Source: Muribaculaceae bacterium
GTDB lineage: Bacteria; Bacillota; Clostridia; Lachnospirales; Lachnospiraceae
Reading direction: 5' to 3'
DNA length: 50,926 bases
NCBI GenBank assembly: GCA_023663465.1
Contig: JAMPHJ010000006.1
Coordinates: 1-50,926, forward strand
Numbering within the stretch: the stretch's first letter is position 1; each line of letters begins with the position of its first letter. Position numbers and translations under genes: made by a program. The notes under the pieces were generated by a model that saw only the letters and a program-made list of their open reading frames with translations, searched no databases and was not told the DNA's origin. Positions 9,070 to 18,021 of this stretch are shown piece by piece.

Positions 9070-10182
9070 TTATGATTTTCGTTTCTCAAACTGCAGCATT
9101 TTATCCAGGACATGTTTGGCATATTCGGAAAAAAGGCTGCGGTCTTTTTTACGCTCTTCCGTCAGCTCAAAGAACAAATCGCTGCTTTTGTAGTCCCGTT
9201 TGAAAAAGGGTTCCACCAAAAGCTCCCATTCCGGCAGGTAGGAGGAAAATTTGCGGGTGTAACAGGTTGCGGCGCTCGCCTGGACACGGTGCTCTTTGTC
9301 CACAAAAGAGGCAACCGATTTATGCATGGCGGCGTCTTCTGCTGGAAGATAGTAGTAATCTTTATAATTGGAGTAAAAATATTTCATTTCTTCGTCATAG
9401 ATTGGAACCTGTATAGTGCCTTCTTTGCCTTCTGCATTGAAGCGGCAGCCGTTCGCCAGAATAGAAAGCGGGACGGGAAGAGCGCAAGGAAGGTCAAGTT
9501 TCATCAGCAGTACATGATGAGGATTACCATGATAGTCCTGATAGGTTTTGGCCTGTACCTTTTTGACACGCAGGGGGGAGTTAAATAAATCATAATAGGC
9601 AAGCAGCGAGGTGATCTGCAGCATACCGCGCATGTCGTCGCTGTTATGTAATAAAAGGGAATAGTAATATTCCGTTCCTTTTTGGACGTAATTGTGATAT
9701 ACCCCGATTAATTCCCCGCCGTTATAAGTATCCTTTCGTTTGATGCCTAGGAAGCCTTCCAGCGTTTTTTGTTTGCAATTCGGCAGATTTAGGAAAAACT
9801 TGTAAGGCGAGATTCTCTTATAAAGGTCGATTCCTTCAAATTTATCAAAAGCATAGGGAAGAGCGTATTGCGTGCATTTTTGCAATAAATAGGGCAAATC
9901 GAAATTATTGCCGTTAAAATGTACCAGCTGGGTATAGGGCGCAGCAAAAGTAAAAAAGGCTTCCAGAACGTCTTTTTCCTCTTCGTAGGTCTGGGCAAAC
10001 CATTGTCTGATGTACCAGAATCCTTCCGTATAATAAGCGGCTCCAATCAGATACAGACAGGAGCTTTTGGCTGTGAATCCTGTCGTTTCAATATCTACAA
10101 AAAGGAATTGTTCGAGGGGGGCAATCTGCTGCAGCGGATATGCCATTTTGTAGTTTTCCAGTTTCAATACCTCAGTACGCAT
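9070..10182 (-). CDS. YprB-like ribonuclease H-fold 3'-5' exonuclease domain protein
   Basis: A 370-residue protein whose first ~175 residues form a DEDD-type nuclease fold: FVDIETTGF carries the first acidic pair, VHFNGNNFDLPYL the second, and LEGFLGIKR plus NSDDMRGMLQ the final acidic motif. This is the RNase_H_2/YprB pattern; in bacilli yprB sits beside a DEAD-box helicase gene, which is not seen here. The C-terminal ~190 residues are not recognised and carry no clear motif. The start is placed at the ATG at 10182 with GAGGTG upstream; a GTG four codons earlier overlaps that site. Substrate unknown. Confidence 0.8.
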   Translation of the reverse strand: MRTEVLKLENYKMAYPLQQIAPLEQFLFVDIETTGFTAKSSCLYLIGAAYYTEGFWYIRQWFAQTYEEEKDVLEAFFTFAAPYTQLVHFNGNNFDLPYLLQKCTQYALPYAFDKFEGIDLYKRISPYKFFLNLPNCKQKTLEGFLGIKRKDTYNGGELIGVYHNYVQKGTEYYYSLLLHNSDDMRGMLQITSLLAYYDLFNSPLRVKKVQAKTYQDYHGNPHHVLLMKLDLPCALPVPLSILANGCRFNAEGKEGTIQVPIYDEEMKYFYSNYKDYYYLPAEDAAMHKSVASFVDKEHRVQASAATCYTRKFSSYLPEWELLVEPFFKRDYKSSDLFFELTEERKKDRSLFSEYAKHVLDKMLQFEKRKS

Positions 10183-10400
10183 ATGTAATAACACCTCATC
10201 CTTGTATTTCAGGGATCTTTGTGGATTTTCCCTGCGCTATGATTCTGTAAATAATATAAAGAAACACTATAATCATATCATATTTTTTGAATTAACAGTA
10301 GTATTTTCCGTCGAAAAATAGTATATTTATTATATGGGTTTTTGCAGATGAAAAGAGTTTCTGATTTCATCTGATTTTAGGATGGAAAGAAGGGCAGTGA

Positions 10401-11729
10401 ATGGCAAAATTAACGTTTGTGGGCGGGATTCATCCGTATGACGGGAAAGATTTATCCAAGGATAAGCCTATGAAAGCCGTATTACCAAAAGGAGAACTGG
10501 TTTATCCGCTGTCTCAGCATATCGGGGCGCCGGCGTCGCCGATTGTAAAAAAAGGCGATCATGTGCTTACAGGGCAGAAAATTGCGGAGGCGGGCGCTTT
10601 TGTGTCTGCGCCGATTTATGCAACCGTATCGGGAACAGTCAAGAGCATTGAACCAAGGCGCGTCGTGACCGGCGATAATGTTATGAGCATCGTCGTGGAA
10701 AATGACGGACTGTATGAGGAAGTAGAATATCCGCCGGTGAAACCGCTTGAGGAAATGAGTAAGGAAGAGATTATTGACCGGGTGAAAGAAGCTGGAATCG
10801 TAGGCATGGGCGGCGCAGGGTTTCCTACTTTTATCAAGCTTTCCCCGAAAGAACCGGAGAAGATAGATTATGTGATTGCAAACTGCGCAGAGTGCGAACC
10901 TTATCTGACTTCCGACTACCGGAGGATGATAGAAGAGCCAGAGAAACTGGTGGAGGGACTGAAGATATCCCTACGGCTGTTTGACAATGCAAGGGGAATC
11001 CTTGCGGTGGAGGACAATAAGCCGGATTGTGTCGAAATTTTAAGAGGACTTGTAAAGGATGAGCCGAGAATCAGTGTGAAGGCTTTGAAGACAAAATATC
11101 CGCAGGGCGCCGAGCGGCAGTTAATTTATGCGACGACCGGACGGAAAATCAATTCTTCCATGCTTCCTGCGGACGCGGGCTGCGTGGTCAATAATGTAGA
11201 TACGATTGTGGCGATATACCATGCAGTAATCGATGGAAAACCGTTGATGCACCGTATCGTTACGGTAACGGGGGATGCGATTGCAGACCCTAGGAATTTC
11301 ATTGTAAGAATCGGTACGAATTATCATGAGTTAATCGAGGAAGCGGGTGGGTTTAAAAAAGAGCCGGTGAAAATTGTTTCCGGCGGTCCGATGATGGGAT
11401 TTGGTATCTTTGATTTGGATGTGCCGACGACCAAAACGGCGTCTGCGTTGCTCTGCCTGACGGAAGACGATGTATCGCGCATGGAACCGAGCGCCTGCAT
11501 CAACTGCGGAAGATGTGTGGAAGTCTGTCCGGGGCGTGTTGTACCGAGGCTGCTTGCAGATTATGCAGAAAATTACAATGAAGAGGCATTTCTTTCTCAT
11601 GATGGTATGGAATGTTGTGAATGCGGCTGCTGTAGTTATGTATGTCCGGCGAAGAGACCGCTGACACAGACGATTAAGTCTATGCGCAAAATGCAGCTTG
11701 CGAAGAGAAGTGCGAAGAAAGGAGTATAG
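10401..11729 (+). CDS. rnfC: Rnf electron transport complex subunit C
   Basis: Peripheral subunit thought to be the NADH/NAD+ site of the Rnf complex, which couples ferredoxin:NAD+ electron transfer to Na+ or H+ export. The 442 residues include the lipoyl-like N-terminal fold, the nucleotide/FMN-binding VGMGGAGFPT (134-143), an SLBB-like segment, and two C-terminal 4Fe-4S motifs near 366-376 (CINCGRCVEVCP) and 405-415 (CCECGCCSYVCP). It is the first of six genes in the order C-D-G-E-A-B. The 206 bp upstream separate it from the divergent YprB-like gene and should contain the operon promoter, but no convincing -35/-10 pair stands out. Confidence 0.95.
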   Translation: MAKLTFVGGIHPYDGKDLSKDKPMKAVLPKGELVYPLSQHIGAPASPIVKKGDHVLTGQKIAEAGAFVSAPIYATVSGTVKSIEPRRVVTGDNVMSIVVENDGLYEEVEYPPVKPLEEMSKEEIIDRVKEAGIVGMGGAGFPTFIKLSPKEPEKIDYVIANCAECEPYLTSDYRRMIEEPEKLVEGLKISLRLFDNARGILAVEDNKPDCVEILRGLVKDEPRISVKALKTKYPQGAERQLIYATTGRKINSSMLPADAGCVVNNVDTIVAIYHAVIDGKPLMHRIVTVTGDAIADPRNFIVRIGTNYHELIEEAGGFKKEPVKIVSGGPMMGFGIFDLDVPTTKTASALLCLTEDDVSRMEPSACINCGRCVEVCPGRVVPRLLADYAENYNEEAFLSHDGMECCECGCCSYVCPAKRPLTQTIKSMRKMQLAKRSAKKGV

Positions 11730-11737
11730 TCAGAAAG

Positions 11738-12670
11738 ATGAGTGATTTGATGAAGGTATCATCCAATCCCCATATTCGTTCCAAAGCTTCTACAAGCAGT
11801 ATTATGCTTGCCGTTGTTATTGCACTTCTCCCTGCGGCGGGATTTGGGATTTACAATTTTGGGCTGGATGCACTGATTTTAATTTTGGTAACGGTTCTAT
11901 CCACTGTTTTAACAGAATATATATTTGAGAAAATTCTTGGTAAAAAAATAACGATAGGAGATTATTCTGCGGTCGTAACGGGTTTACTTCTGGCGATGAA
12001 CCTGCCTTCCTCTGCGCCCTGGTGGATTGGCGTGATTGGCGGTATTTTCGCAATTCTGGTTGTGAAGATGCTGTTTGGCGGGTTAGGACAGAATTTCATG
12101 AATCCGGCATTGGGGGCAAGATGCTTTTTGCTGATATCTTTTACTTCTATCATGACGGATTTTAACTGCGACGCTTATACGGGCGCAACACCCCTTGCCA
12201 GCCTGAAAAACGGCGATACCGTAGACATTTTTAAGATGGTGATTGGTAAGACGGCGGGAACGATTGGCGAGACGTCCATGATTGCGATTGTCATTGGCGC
12301 CTGCTTCCTGATTCTGATAGGGGTAATTGATTTGAGAATCCCCGGAAGTTACATAGTCAGCTTTGTGATTTTTATCAGTATCTTTGGCTCCCACGGTTTT
12401 GATTTTGCCTATATTTCCGCGCATCTTGCCGGTGGCGGTCTGATGCTTGGCGCTTTTTTCATGGCGACGGATTATGTGACAAGGCCGATTACCATAAAAG
12501 GGCAGTATGTATATGGAATCCTGCTCGGTATTCTGACAGGAATTTTCCGTATTTTCGGAGCTTCCGCAGAAGGCGTTTCTTATGCGATTATTATAGGAAA
12601 CCTGTTAGTGCCGCTGATTGAGAAAGCGACTCTTCCGACAGCGTTTGGGAAAGGAGGAGCAAAGGCATGA
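11738..12670 (+). CDS. rnfD: Rnf electron transport complex subunit D
   Basis: Integral membrane subunit with about nine to ten hydrophobic spans in 310 residues. The motif DAYTGATPL (145-153) is the site of covalent FMN attachment in RnfD/NqrB proteins, with T151 the acceptor by homology. NLPSSAPWW and GGLGQNFMNPALGARCF are also family blocks. The gene lies 8 bp after rnfC and overlaps rnfG by 4 bp, so expression is coupled. The flavin would be installed by the ApbE protein encoded 4 kb downstream. Confidence 0.95.
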   Translation: MSDLMKVSSNPHIRSKASTSSIMLAVVIALLPAAGFGIYNFGLDALILILVTVLSTVLTEYIFEKILGKKITIGDYSAVVTGLLLAMNLPSSAPWWIGVIGGIFAILVVKMLFGGLGQNFMNPALGARCFLLISFTSIMTDFNCDAYTGATPLASLKNGDTVDIFKMVIGKTAGTIGETSMIAIVIGACFLILIGVIDLRIPGSYIVSFVIFISIFGSHGFDFAYISAHLAGGGLMLGAFFMATDYVTRPITIKGQYVYGILLGILTGIFRIFGASAEGVSYAIIIGNLLVPLIEKATLPTAFGKGGAKA

Positions 12671-13299
12671 AAACAGATAAGAAAAGTTCCGATATTGCCG
12701 GAATGTTAAAAGATGCGGGGATTTTGCTCGTAATTACGGTAGTTGCCGGGCTGTTGCTTGGTCTGGTCTATCAGGTGACAAAAGAGCCAATTGCCATTCA
12801 GAAACAGAAGGCGAAACAGGAAGCCTGTCAGGAGGTTTTTAAAGACGCCGCTTCTTTTGAAGAAATGGAGTGGAAACAGCCGGAGGAGCAGACTTGGGCC
12901 GAAGCGGGCTTTGTACAGGAATCCGTCGATGAAGTGATGACGGCGCATGATGCTTCCGGTTCTGTGTTGGGATATGTGATTACCGTTACTACGAAAGAAG
13001 GGTATGGCGGCGATATCCGCTTTACCATCGGTATCCGGACGGACGGAACAATTAACGGCATATCGATTTTGGAAATTGCAGAGACCGCGGGACTTGGTAT
13101 GCGCGCAGAAGAGGTCTTAAAACCTCAGTTTGAGGGCAGAAACGTGGAAAAATTCGAGTACACCAAATACGGGGCGGTTTCCGATTATCAGATAGACGCT
13201 ATTTCCGGCGCGACGATTACCACCAATGCGGTAACGAACGGCGTGAATGCGGGAATCTACTATTTCCAGACGGAATTGAGGGGAGGTAGTGTTGAATGA
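12667..13299 (+). CDS. rnfG: Rnf electron transport complex subunit G
   Basis: A single N-terminal membrane anchor (about 17-36) is followed by an extracytoplasmic FMN-binding domain; 210 residues. The flavinylation motif DAISGATIT (177-185) matches the ApbE consensus Dxx(S/T)GATxT, in which the last threonine carries FMN. TAGLGM at 140-145 is also conserved in the FMN-binding domain. Its start overlaps the rnfD stop and its stop overlaps the rnfE start (ATGA-type overlaps), typical of tightly balanced subunits. Confidence 0.95.
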   Translation: MKTDKKSSDIAGMLKDAGILLVITVVAGLLLGLVYQVTKEPIAIQKQKAKQEACQEVFKDAASFEEMEWKQPEEQTWAEAGFVQESVDEVMTAHDASGSVLGYVITVTTKEGYGGDIRFTIGIRTDGTINGISILEIAETAGLGMRAEEVLKPQFEGRNVEKFEYTKYGAVSDYQIDAISGATITTNAVTNGVNAGIYYFQTELRGGSVE

Positions 13300-14036
13300 A
13301 TAGAATGAAAGAACGTCTGCTGAACGGAATCATCAAAGAAAATCCTACGTTCGTTTTAATGCTTGGAATGTGTCCGACCCTCGCGGTTACGACTTCTGCG
13401 ATAAATGGGCTTGGCATGGGGCTGACGACGATGGTAGTATTGGCGCTGAGCAATGCTTTTATCTCACTACTTAGGAATATTATTCCCGAAAAGGTCAGAA
13501 TCCCGGCGTTTATTGTCATTATCGCCTCTTTTGTAACCATCGTGGAATTGTTGTTGGAAGGATTTATTCCCACGCTTTATGATGCGCTGGGAATCTATAT
13601 TCCGCTGATTGTTGTAAATTGTATTATTTTAGGACGGGCGGAAAGTTTTGCTTCTAAAAACCCAGTGCTTCCTTCTTTATTTGATGGAATCGGCATGGGA
13701 CTTGGCTTTTCGTTTGCACTGACCTGTATTGGCGCCGTCCGGGAATTAATCGGGGCGGGGACATTATTTGGTTTTACGGTGATGCCAGAAAGCTATGTAC
13801 CCTGTAGTATCTTCATTATGGCGCCGGGCGCATTCTTCGTGCTTGCCGCGCTGACGGCGATTCAGAATAAAATCAAGATTGCCGGAGAGAAAAAAGGCAA
13901 AGATATGTCGAAGATTCAGTCAGGCTGTAATAGTGATTGTATGAATTGTGCGGACAGTGGCTGTACGAAGCGTTTTTATGATGAGAAGGCGCAGCGTGCA
14001 GAGAATACACAGGAAAAAGGGAAGGGGGAGAAATAA
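13296..14036 (+). CDS. rnfE: Rnf electron transport complex subunit E with Cys-rich tail
   Basis: Membrane subunit with six spans; RnfA and RnfE together hold an intramembrane 2Fe-2S cluster, for which C26 (GMCPTLAVT) and C109 (VVNCIILGRAE) are the expected ligands. The 246-residue protein is longer than the usual 200-230: after the last span it has a soluble tail with C211, C215, C218 and C223, spacing C-x3-C-x2-C-x4-C, then a charged end. Metal or cluster binding by this tail is only an inference. The start overlaps rnfG. Confidence 0.93.
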   Translation: MNRMKERLLNGIIKENPTFVLMLGMCPTLAVTTSAINGLGMGLTTMVVLALSNAFISLLRNIIPEKVRIPAFIVIIASFVTIVELLLEGFIPTLYDALGIYIPLIVVNCIILGRAESFASKNPVLPSLFDGIGMGLGFSFALTCIGAVRELIGAGTLFGFTVMPESYVPCSIFIMAPGAFFVLAALTAIQNKIKIAGEKKGKDMSKIQSGCNSDCMNCADSGCTKRFYDEKAQRAENTQEKGKGEK

Positions 14037-14615
14037 ATGGTAAAAGATTTGTTGATAATTCTGATTGCTTCCTCTTTGGTGAATAATGTTGTATTGAGTC
14101 AGTTTCTTGGTTTGTGTCCGTTCCTCGGCGTTTCTAGAAAGACCAATACGGCGGGCGGCATGGGCGTGGCGGTTATTTTCGTCATTACGCTGGCGTCTGC
14201 GGTGGCGGGAACTATTTATCAATATGTACTCATACCGTTGGATATCACCTATTTACAGACCATCGTATTCATTCTGGTGATTGCGGCGCTTGTACAGTTT
14301 GTGGAGATGTTTCTAAAGAAATTCATCCCCGCCCTCTATGAATCGCTGGGCGTCTATCTGCCGCTGATTACAACCAACTGTGCAGTATTGGGCGTGGCGT
14401 TGACGAATGTACAGAAAAATTACGGGATTCTGACCGGAGTGGTCAATGGATTTGCCACAGCGGTAGGATTTACCGTTTCCATTATTATTTTGGCAGGTAT
14501 CAGAGAAAAAATGGAATATAACGATGTACCAGAATCCTTTAAGGGAATGCCCATTGTCCTTGTTACCGCGGGACTTATGGCGATTGCCTTCTGTGGCTTC
14601 TCTGGTTTGCTATAG
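14037..14615 (+). CDS. rnfA: Rnf electron transport complex subunit A
   Basis: A 192-residue, six-span membrane protein homologous to RnfE in inverted topology. The paired motifs SQFLGLCPFLGVS near the N-terminus and PLITTNCAVLGVAL in the middle supply the cysteines of the intramembrane 2Fe-2S cluster. Its ATG directly follows the rnfE stop codon (TAA-ATG), with a GGGAAGGGGGAGA ribosome binding site inside rnfE. Confidence 0.95.
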   Translation: MVKDLLIILIASSLVNNVVLSQFLGLCPFLGVSRKTNTAGGMGVAVIFVITLASAVAGTIYQYVLIPLDITYLQTIVFILVIAALVQFVEMFLKKFIPALYESLGVYLPLITTNCAVLGVALTNVQKNYGILTGVVNGFATAVGFTVSIIILAGIREKMEYNDVPESFKGMPIVLVTAGLMAIAFCGFSGLL

Positions 14616-14633
14616 AAAGGAGCGGTATTGAGT

Positions 14634-15425
14634 ATGGAAATGACCGGAATTTTAATTGCAACAATGGTGGTCGGAGGCGTCGGATTATTTGTCGGATTGT
14701 TTTTGGGCGTGGCGGCGATTAATTTTAAAGTAGAAGTTGATGAGAAAGAAGAAGCCATATTGGGCGTACTGCCAGGAAATAACTGTGGCGGTTGCGGTTA
14801 TGCCGGATGCTCGAATCTTGCTGCGGCGATTGCCAAAGGCGAGGCGCCTGTCAATGCCTGTCCAGTAGGCGGGGAAAACGTCGCAAAACAGATTGCGGAT
14901 ATCATGGGAGTCGAGGCGGAAGGCTCTGTTAGGCAGGTTGCGTTCGTACAGTGCCAGGGAGATTGTGATAAAACGAAACTGGACTATGAATATCATGGTA
15001 TTGAAGATTGCAGAATGTTATCCTTTGTACCGAACGGAGGCGCAAAATCCTGTAATTACGGATGTCTGGGGTTTGGAAGCTGCGTAAAGGTCTGCCCTTT
15101 TGACGCAATCCATGTGGTAAATGGCGTCGCGGTTGTGGATAAAGAGAGTTGTAAGGCATGTGGCAAGTGTGTTGCCGTCTGCCCGAAAAAGCTGATTACC
15201 CTGATTCCCTATGATGCCAAACATGCTGTGGCATGCAGCTCCCACGATAAGGGACCGGTTACGATGAAAGCATGTGAAGTGGGTTGTATCGGCTGCCAGT
15301 TATGTAAGAAAAACTGCCCGGCGGACGCGATTGTCATAGAGGATTTCAACGCGACAATCGACCAGGAAAAATGTACCGGCTGTGGAACCTGCAAAGAAAA
15401 ATGTCCTAAGAAAGCGATTGTATAA
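14634..15425 (+). CDS. rnfB: Rnf electron transport complex subunit B (polyferredoxin)
   Basis: The subunit that accepts electrons from ferredoxin. It has an N-terminal membrane anchor (about 5-28), a 4Fe-4S domain with NNCGGCGYAGCSNLA and NACPVGG, then ferredoxin-like repeats: CNYGCLGFGSCVKVCP, CKACGKCVAVCP, CIGCQLCKKNCP and CTGCGTCKEKCP. It therefore could carry several 4Fe-4S clusters. AAAGGAG lies 11 nt before the ATG at 14634; a TTG at 14628 (spacing 5) is an equally possible start. It is the last gene of the operon, and no terminator hairpin follows, so readthrough into the aldo/keto reductase gene is possible. Confidence 0.94.
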   Translation: MEMTGILIATMVVGGVGLFVGLFLGVAAINFKVEVDEKEEAILGVLPGNNCGGCGYAGCSNLAAAIAKGEAPVNACPVGGENVAKQIADIMGVEAEGSVRQVAFVQCQGDCDKTKLDYEYHGIEDCRMLSFVPNGGAKSCNYGCLGFGSCVKVCPFDAIHVVNGVAVVDKESCKACGKCVAVCPKKLITLIPYDAKHAVACSSHDKGPVTMKACEVGCIGCQLCKKNCPADAIVIEDFNATIDQEKCTGCGTCKEKCPKKAIV

Positions 15426-15489
15426 ATTCTAATAAATTCTATAAGAAGTTTACATAGTGATACAGACTGAGAAAGAGCGGGGAATGGAT

Positions 15490-16515
15490 ATGGAAACAGT
15501 AAGACTTGGCAGGACGGGAATTGTAACGAACAAAAACGGCTTTGGCGCGCTGCCGATTCAGCGTATTTCGGATGAAGAGGCAGTGTCTCTTTTAAGAGAG
15601 GCATATGAAAACGGCATTACTTATTTTGACACGGCAAGATGGTATACGGACAGCGAGCATAAAATCGGGCTTGCTTTTCATGGAATGCGTGAGAAAATCT
15701 GGATTGCTACCAAGACCGGCGCAGAAAATGCGCAAGGTTTCTGGAAGGATTTGGAAACCAGCCTGGAGAATCTACAGACGGATTATATTGATATCTATCA
15801 GTTCCACAATCCGGCGTTTTGCCCGAAACCGGGCGAAGACAACGGACTCTATGATGCCATGCTGAAGGCGAAAGAACAGGGGAAAATAAGGCATATCGGG
15901 ATTACAAACCATCGGCTTGTTGTAGCAGAGGAGGCAGTTGAGAGCGGATTATATGAAACGCTGCAATTTCCATTTTGCTATCTTGCCGATGAAAAAGATA
16001 TCGCGCTTGTTCATAAGTGTCTGGAAAAAGATATGGGATTTATTGCAATGAAGGCATTGTCGGGCGGATTGATTACAAATTCTGCGGCGGCTTATGCATA
16101 TCTTGCACAATATGAGAATGTGCTTCCCATCTGGGGTGTCCAGCGCAAAGAGGAGCTGGAAGAATTTCTTTCTTATATTGAGAATCCGCCAGTTATGAAT
16201 GAAGAAATAAGGACGCTGATAGAGCAGGACCAGAAAGAACTACGCGGTGAATTTTGCCGGGGCTGCGGTTATTGTATGCCCTGTCCTGCGGGCATTGAAA
16301 TCAACAATTGCGCGCGAATGTCCCTACTGCTGCGCCGTTCCCCGTCAGCCGGGCATTTGAGTCCGGAAGGGCAGGAAAAGATGATGAAGATAGAAAACTG
16401 TCTGCATTGCAACCAGTGTAAAAATAAGTGCCCCTATGGTCTGGATACCCCGGAGCTGTTAAAGAGAAATCTAGAAGATTATAAGAATGTACTGGCAGGA
16501 AAAGTGCAGGTATAA
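15490..16515 (+). CDS. Aldo/keto reductase with C-terminal 4Fe-4S domain
   Basis: A 341-residue oxidoreductase. The AKR barrel has the usual catalytic residues: D and Y in YFDTARWYTDSE, K in WIATKTG, H in IYQFHNP. The C-terminal ~80 residues hold two cysteine motifs, CRGCGYCMPCPAGIEINNC and CLHCNQCKNKCPYG, as in the iron-sulfur AKR family common in anaerobes. It probably passes electrons between NAD(P)H and an iron-sulfur partner; the carbonyl substrate is unknown. The start at 15490 is chosen because GGGG lies 7 nt upstream; ATG 15484 and GTG 15457 are in frame but poorly placed. It lies 64 bp after rnfB in the same direction. Confidence 0.88.
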   Translation: METVRLGRTGIVTNKNGFGALPIQRISDEEAVSLLREAYENGITYFDTARWYTDSEHKIGLAFHGMREKIWIATKTGAENAQGFWKDLETSLENLQTDYIDIYQFHNPAFCPKPGEDNGLYDAMLKAKEQGKIRHIGITNHRLVVAEEAVESGLYETLQFPFCYLADEKDIALVHKCLEKDMGFIAMKALSGGLITNSAAAYAYLAQYENVLPIWGVQRKEELEEFLSYIENPPVMNEEIRTLIEQDQKELRGEFCRGCGYCMPCPAGIEINNCARMSLLLRRSPSAGHLSPEGQEKMMKIENCLHCNQCKNKCPYGLDTPELLKRNLEDYKNVLAGKVQV

Positions 16516-16534
16516 GGATGAGATAAGAAAAAAG

Positions 16535-16580
16535 ATTGCCACAAAGGATATGCGAAATTACGCCTATTTTTTGTGGCAAT
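16535..16580. terminator. Bidirectional terminator between the aldo/keto reductase and apbE genes
   Basis: An 11-bp perfect stem, ATTGCCACAAA with TTTGTGGCAAT, has a long AT-rich loop that may extend the stem. The A6 run before it gives a strong U-tract on the minus strand, and TTTT follows on the plus strand. Confidence 0.8.
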
Positions 16581-16581
16581 T

Positions 16582-17742
16582 TTATCTATTTTCAATCCCG
16601 CTGGAATAGTGCAGAACGAAATCTTCCGTAATAAAAACCGCCTCTACCTCTTCTAAGGATTCAATCAGAGCCATTCCTTCTTCCAGCCCCAGGACAAAGC
16701 AGCTGGTAGAGAGCGCGTCTCCAATCATGGAAGAATCCGAAAGGATTGTCACACTTAGGAGATGATTCTGGATGGGATATCCGGTGTCACTATTTAAAAT
16801 ATGATGGTATAGTGTGTTGTCCTGATAAAAATAGCGTTCATAGATTCCAGAGGAAACCAAGGATTTATCGGAAACGGATAGTACGTCGATGGGAGTGCCC
16901 TGACTGTCAAAAGGTTTCTGGATACCGAATTGGAAAGGGGTGCCATCAGGTTTGGAACCGACAGCCAGAAGATTGCCGCCGAGATTGATAATAGCGCTTT
17001 TCACTTGTTGGGATAATAGGTATTCCTTTATTTTATCCGCAATAAATCCTTTGGCAATGAATCCCAGACTGATTGCGGCTTCTGGGTCTAGCAGGGTGAC
17101 GGTGTTCCCCTTTATAGATAAGTTATGATAGTCTACATGGCGGATGGCTTCTGCCAGGTCTTTTTCAGAAGGAATCCGGTTTGTGGATAGGGAATCTTCG
17201 GATACAGCGGGAATCTGGTTTGTGGAGGGGGAATCTTCGGATAAGGCGGAAGATTCCTGTGTCGCAGAAGTATCCTGCGTATGAAAATCCCAGAGCTGGC
17301 TGACGGTTTCCATAGTAGGGTCGATGCGTCCACTTGTTATTTCACTATAGGAAAGGGCGGTTTGCAAAAGCAGCAGCGTCTCATCGGAGACAACGACAGG
17401 CTGTCCGTTGTTGTGATTGATATTCCAGATATCGGAGCCTTCGACAGTCGGACTAAGCAGCCCTTCATAGTATCCGGCAAGTTCCAGACAGTCTTCTAGA
17501 AGGGGTTCTTCTTTTTTCTCATAGACGGTAATCTGAATCATCGTATCAAAATAAAATCCTGTGCGGGAAATGGGAGTCTGCGTTTTGGTGCATCCGCTAA
17601 GAAGCAGGGGGAGACAGAGAGGGAGAATGAGTGCGATGGTCAGGATACGCACAGGAATTGCTGTAAAGTTGGGAGTGCGTTGGTGCTGTAAAATTAGCGG
17701 ATGATAATTTTTCTGCAAGATTCTACGGTTTGATTTTTTCAC
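16582..17742 (-). CDS. apbE: FAD:protein FMN transferase (ApbE), lipoprotein
   Basis: Transfers FMN from FAD to a threonine of target proteins outside the membrane. Key blocks are the lipoprotein signal ending LLLSGC, FDTMIQITVY, ISLGFIAKGFIADK, NLGGNLLAVG, SSGIYERYF, HHILNSDTGYP and DALSTSCFVLG (the metal/FAD site). Convergence with the rnf region makes RnfD and RnfG its obvious substrates. The frame opens at 17874, but that stretch is AT-rich with no ribosome binding site; the GTG at 17742, about 10 nt after AAGGAAA, gives a more normal signal peptide with a long basic n-region. A 39-bp internal duplication inserts about 25 residues of repeated Ser/Asp-rich sequence before IPSEKDLAEAIRHV. 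Start uncertain; function solid. Confidence 0.88.
   Translation of the reverse strand: MKKSNRRILQKNYHPLILQHQRTPNFTAIPVRILTIALILPLCLPLLLSGCTKTQTPISRTGFYFDTMIQITVYEKKEEPLLEDCLELAGYYEGLLSPTVEGSDIWNINHNNGQPVVVSDETLLLLQTALSYSEITSGRIDPTMETVSQLWDFHTQDTSATQESSALSEDSPSTNQIPAVSEDSLSTNRIPSEKDLAEAIRHVDYHNLSIKGNTVTLLDPEAAISLGFIAKGFIADKIKEYLLSQQVKSAIINLGGNLLAVGSKPDGTPFQFGIQKPFDSQGTPIDVLSVSDKSLVSSGIYERYFYQDNTLYHHILNSDTGYPIQNHLLSVTILSDSSMIGDALSTSCFVLGLEEGMALIESLEEVEAVFITEDFVLHYSSGIENR
17172..17249 (-). repeat. 39-bp tandem duplication inside apbE
   Basis: Two adjacent 39-bp units (17172-17210 and 17211-17249) differ at only a few positions and encode two copies of a 13-residue SEDS-type stretch (SEDSPSTNQIPA and SEDSLSTNRIPS). 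The length is a multiple of three, so the frame is kept. Confidence 0.85.
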
Positions 17743-18021
17743 GATTTTCCACTTTCCTTGATTTCCGGCGTCCTCATAAGTTGTCATTTCTTCTGTTTCA
17801 TGATAAAATAATTCTGGATTCTTTTTATTATAATAATGATTATAATGGATATGGTATTTTTTTTCCATATCCATACGAATGTTTTATTTAGTAGGAAATT
17901 GCTCAATATAATAAGATAATTGCGGAGCGATTTTCTTGTAGGTAAAAGGTTGTGCCTGATGACGCAAACTCGCAGGCTGAGGAAAGGCATAGTTATAAAA
18001 ATGAAAGTCCAGAAATGTGTA

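Noticed and set aside
9112-9588. 158-residue plus-strand ORF opposite the YprB-like gene
   Set aside because: A shadow of the minus-strand coding frame with no start signal or recognisable domain.
17743-17874. N-terminal extension of ApbE to 17874
   Set aside because: AT-rich, low-complexity residues before the lipoprotein signal and no ribosome binding site; kept only as an alternative.
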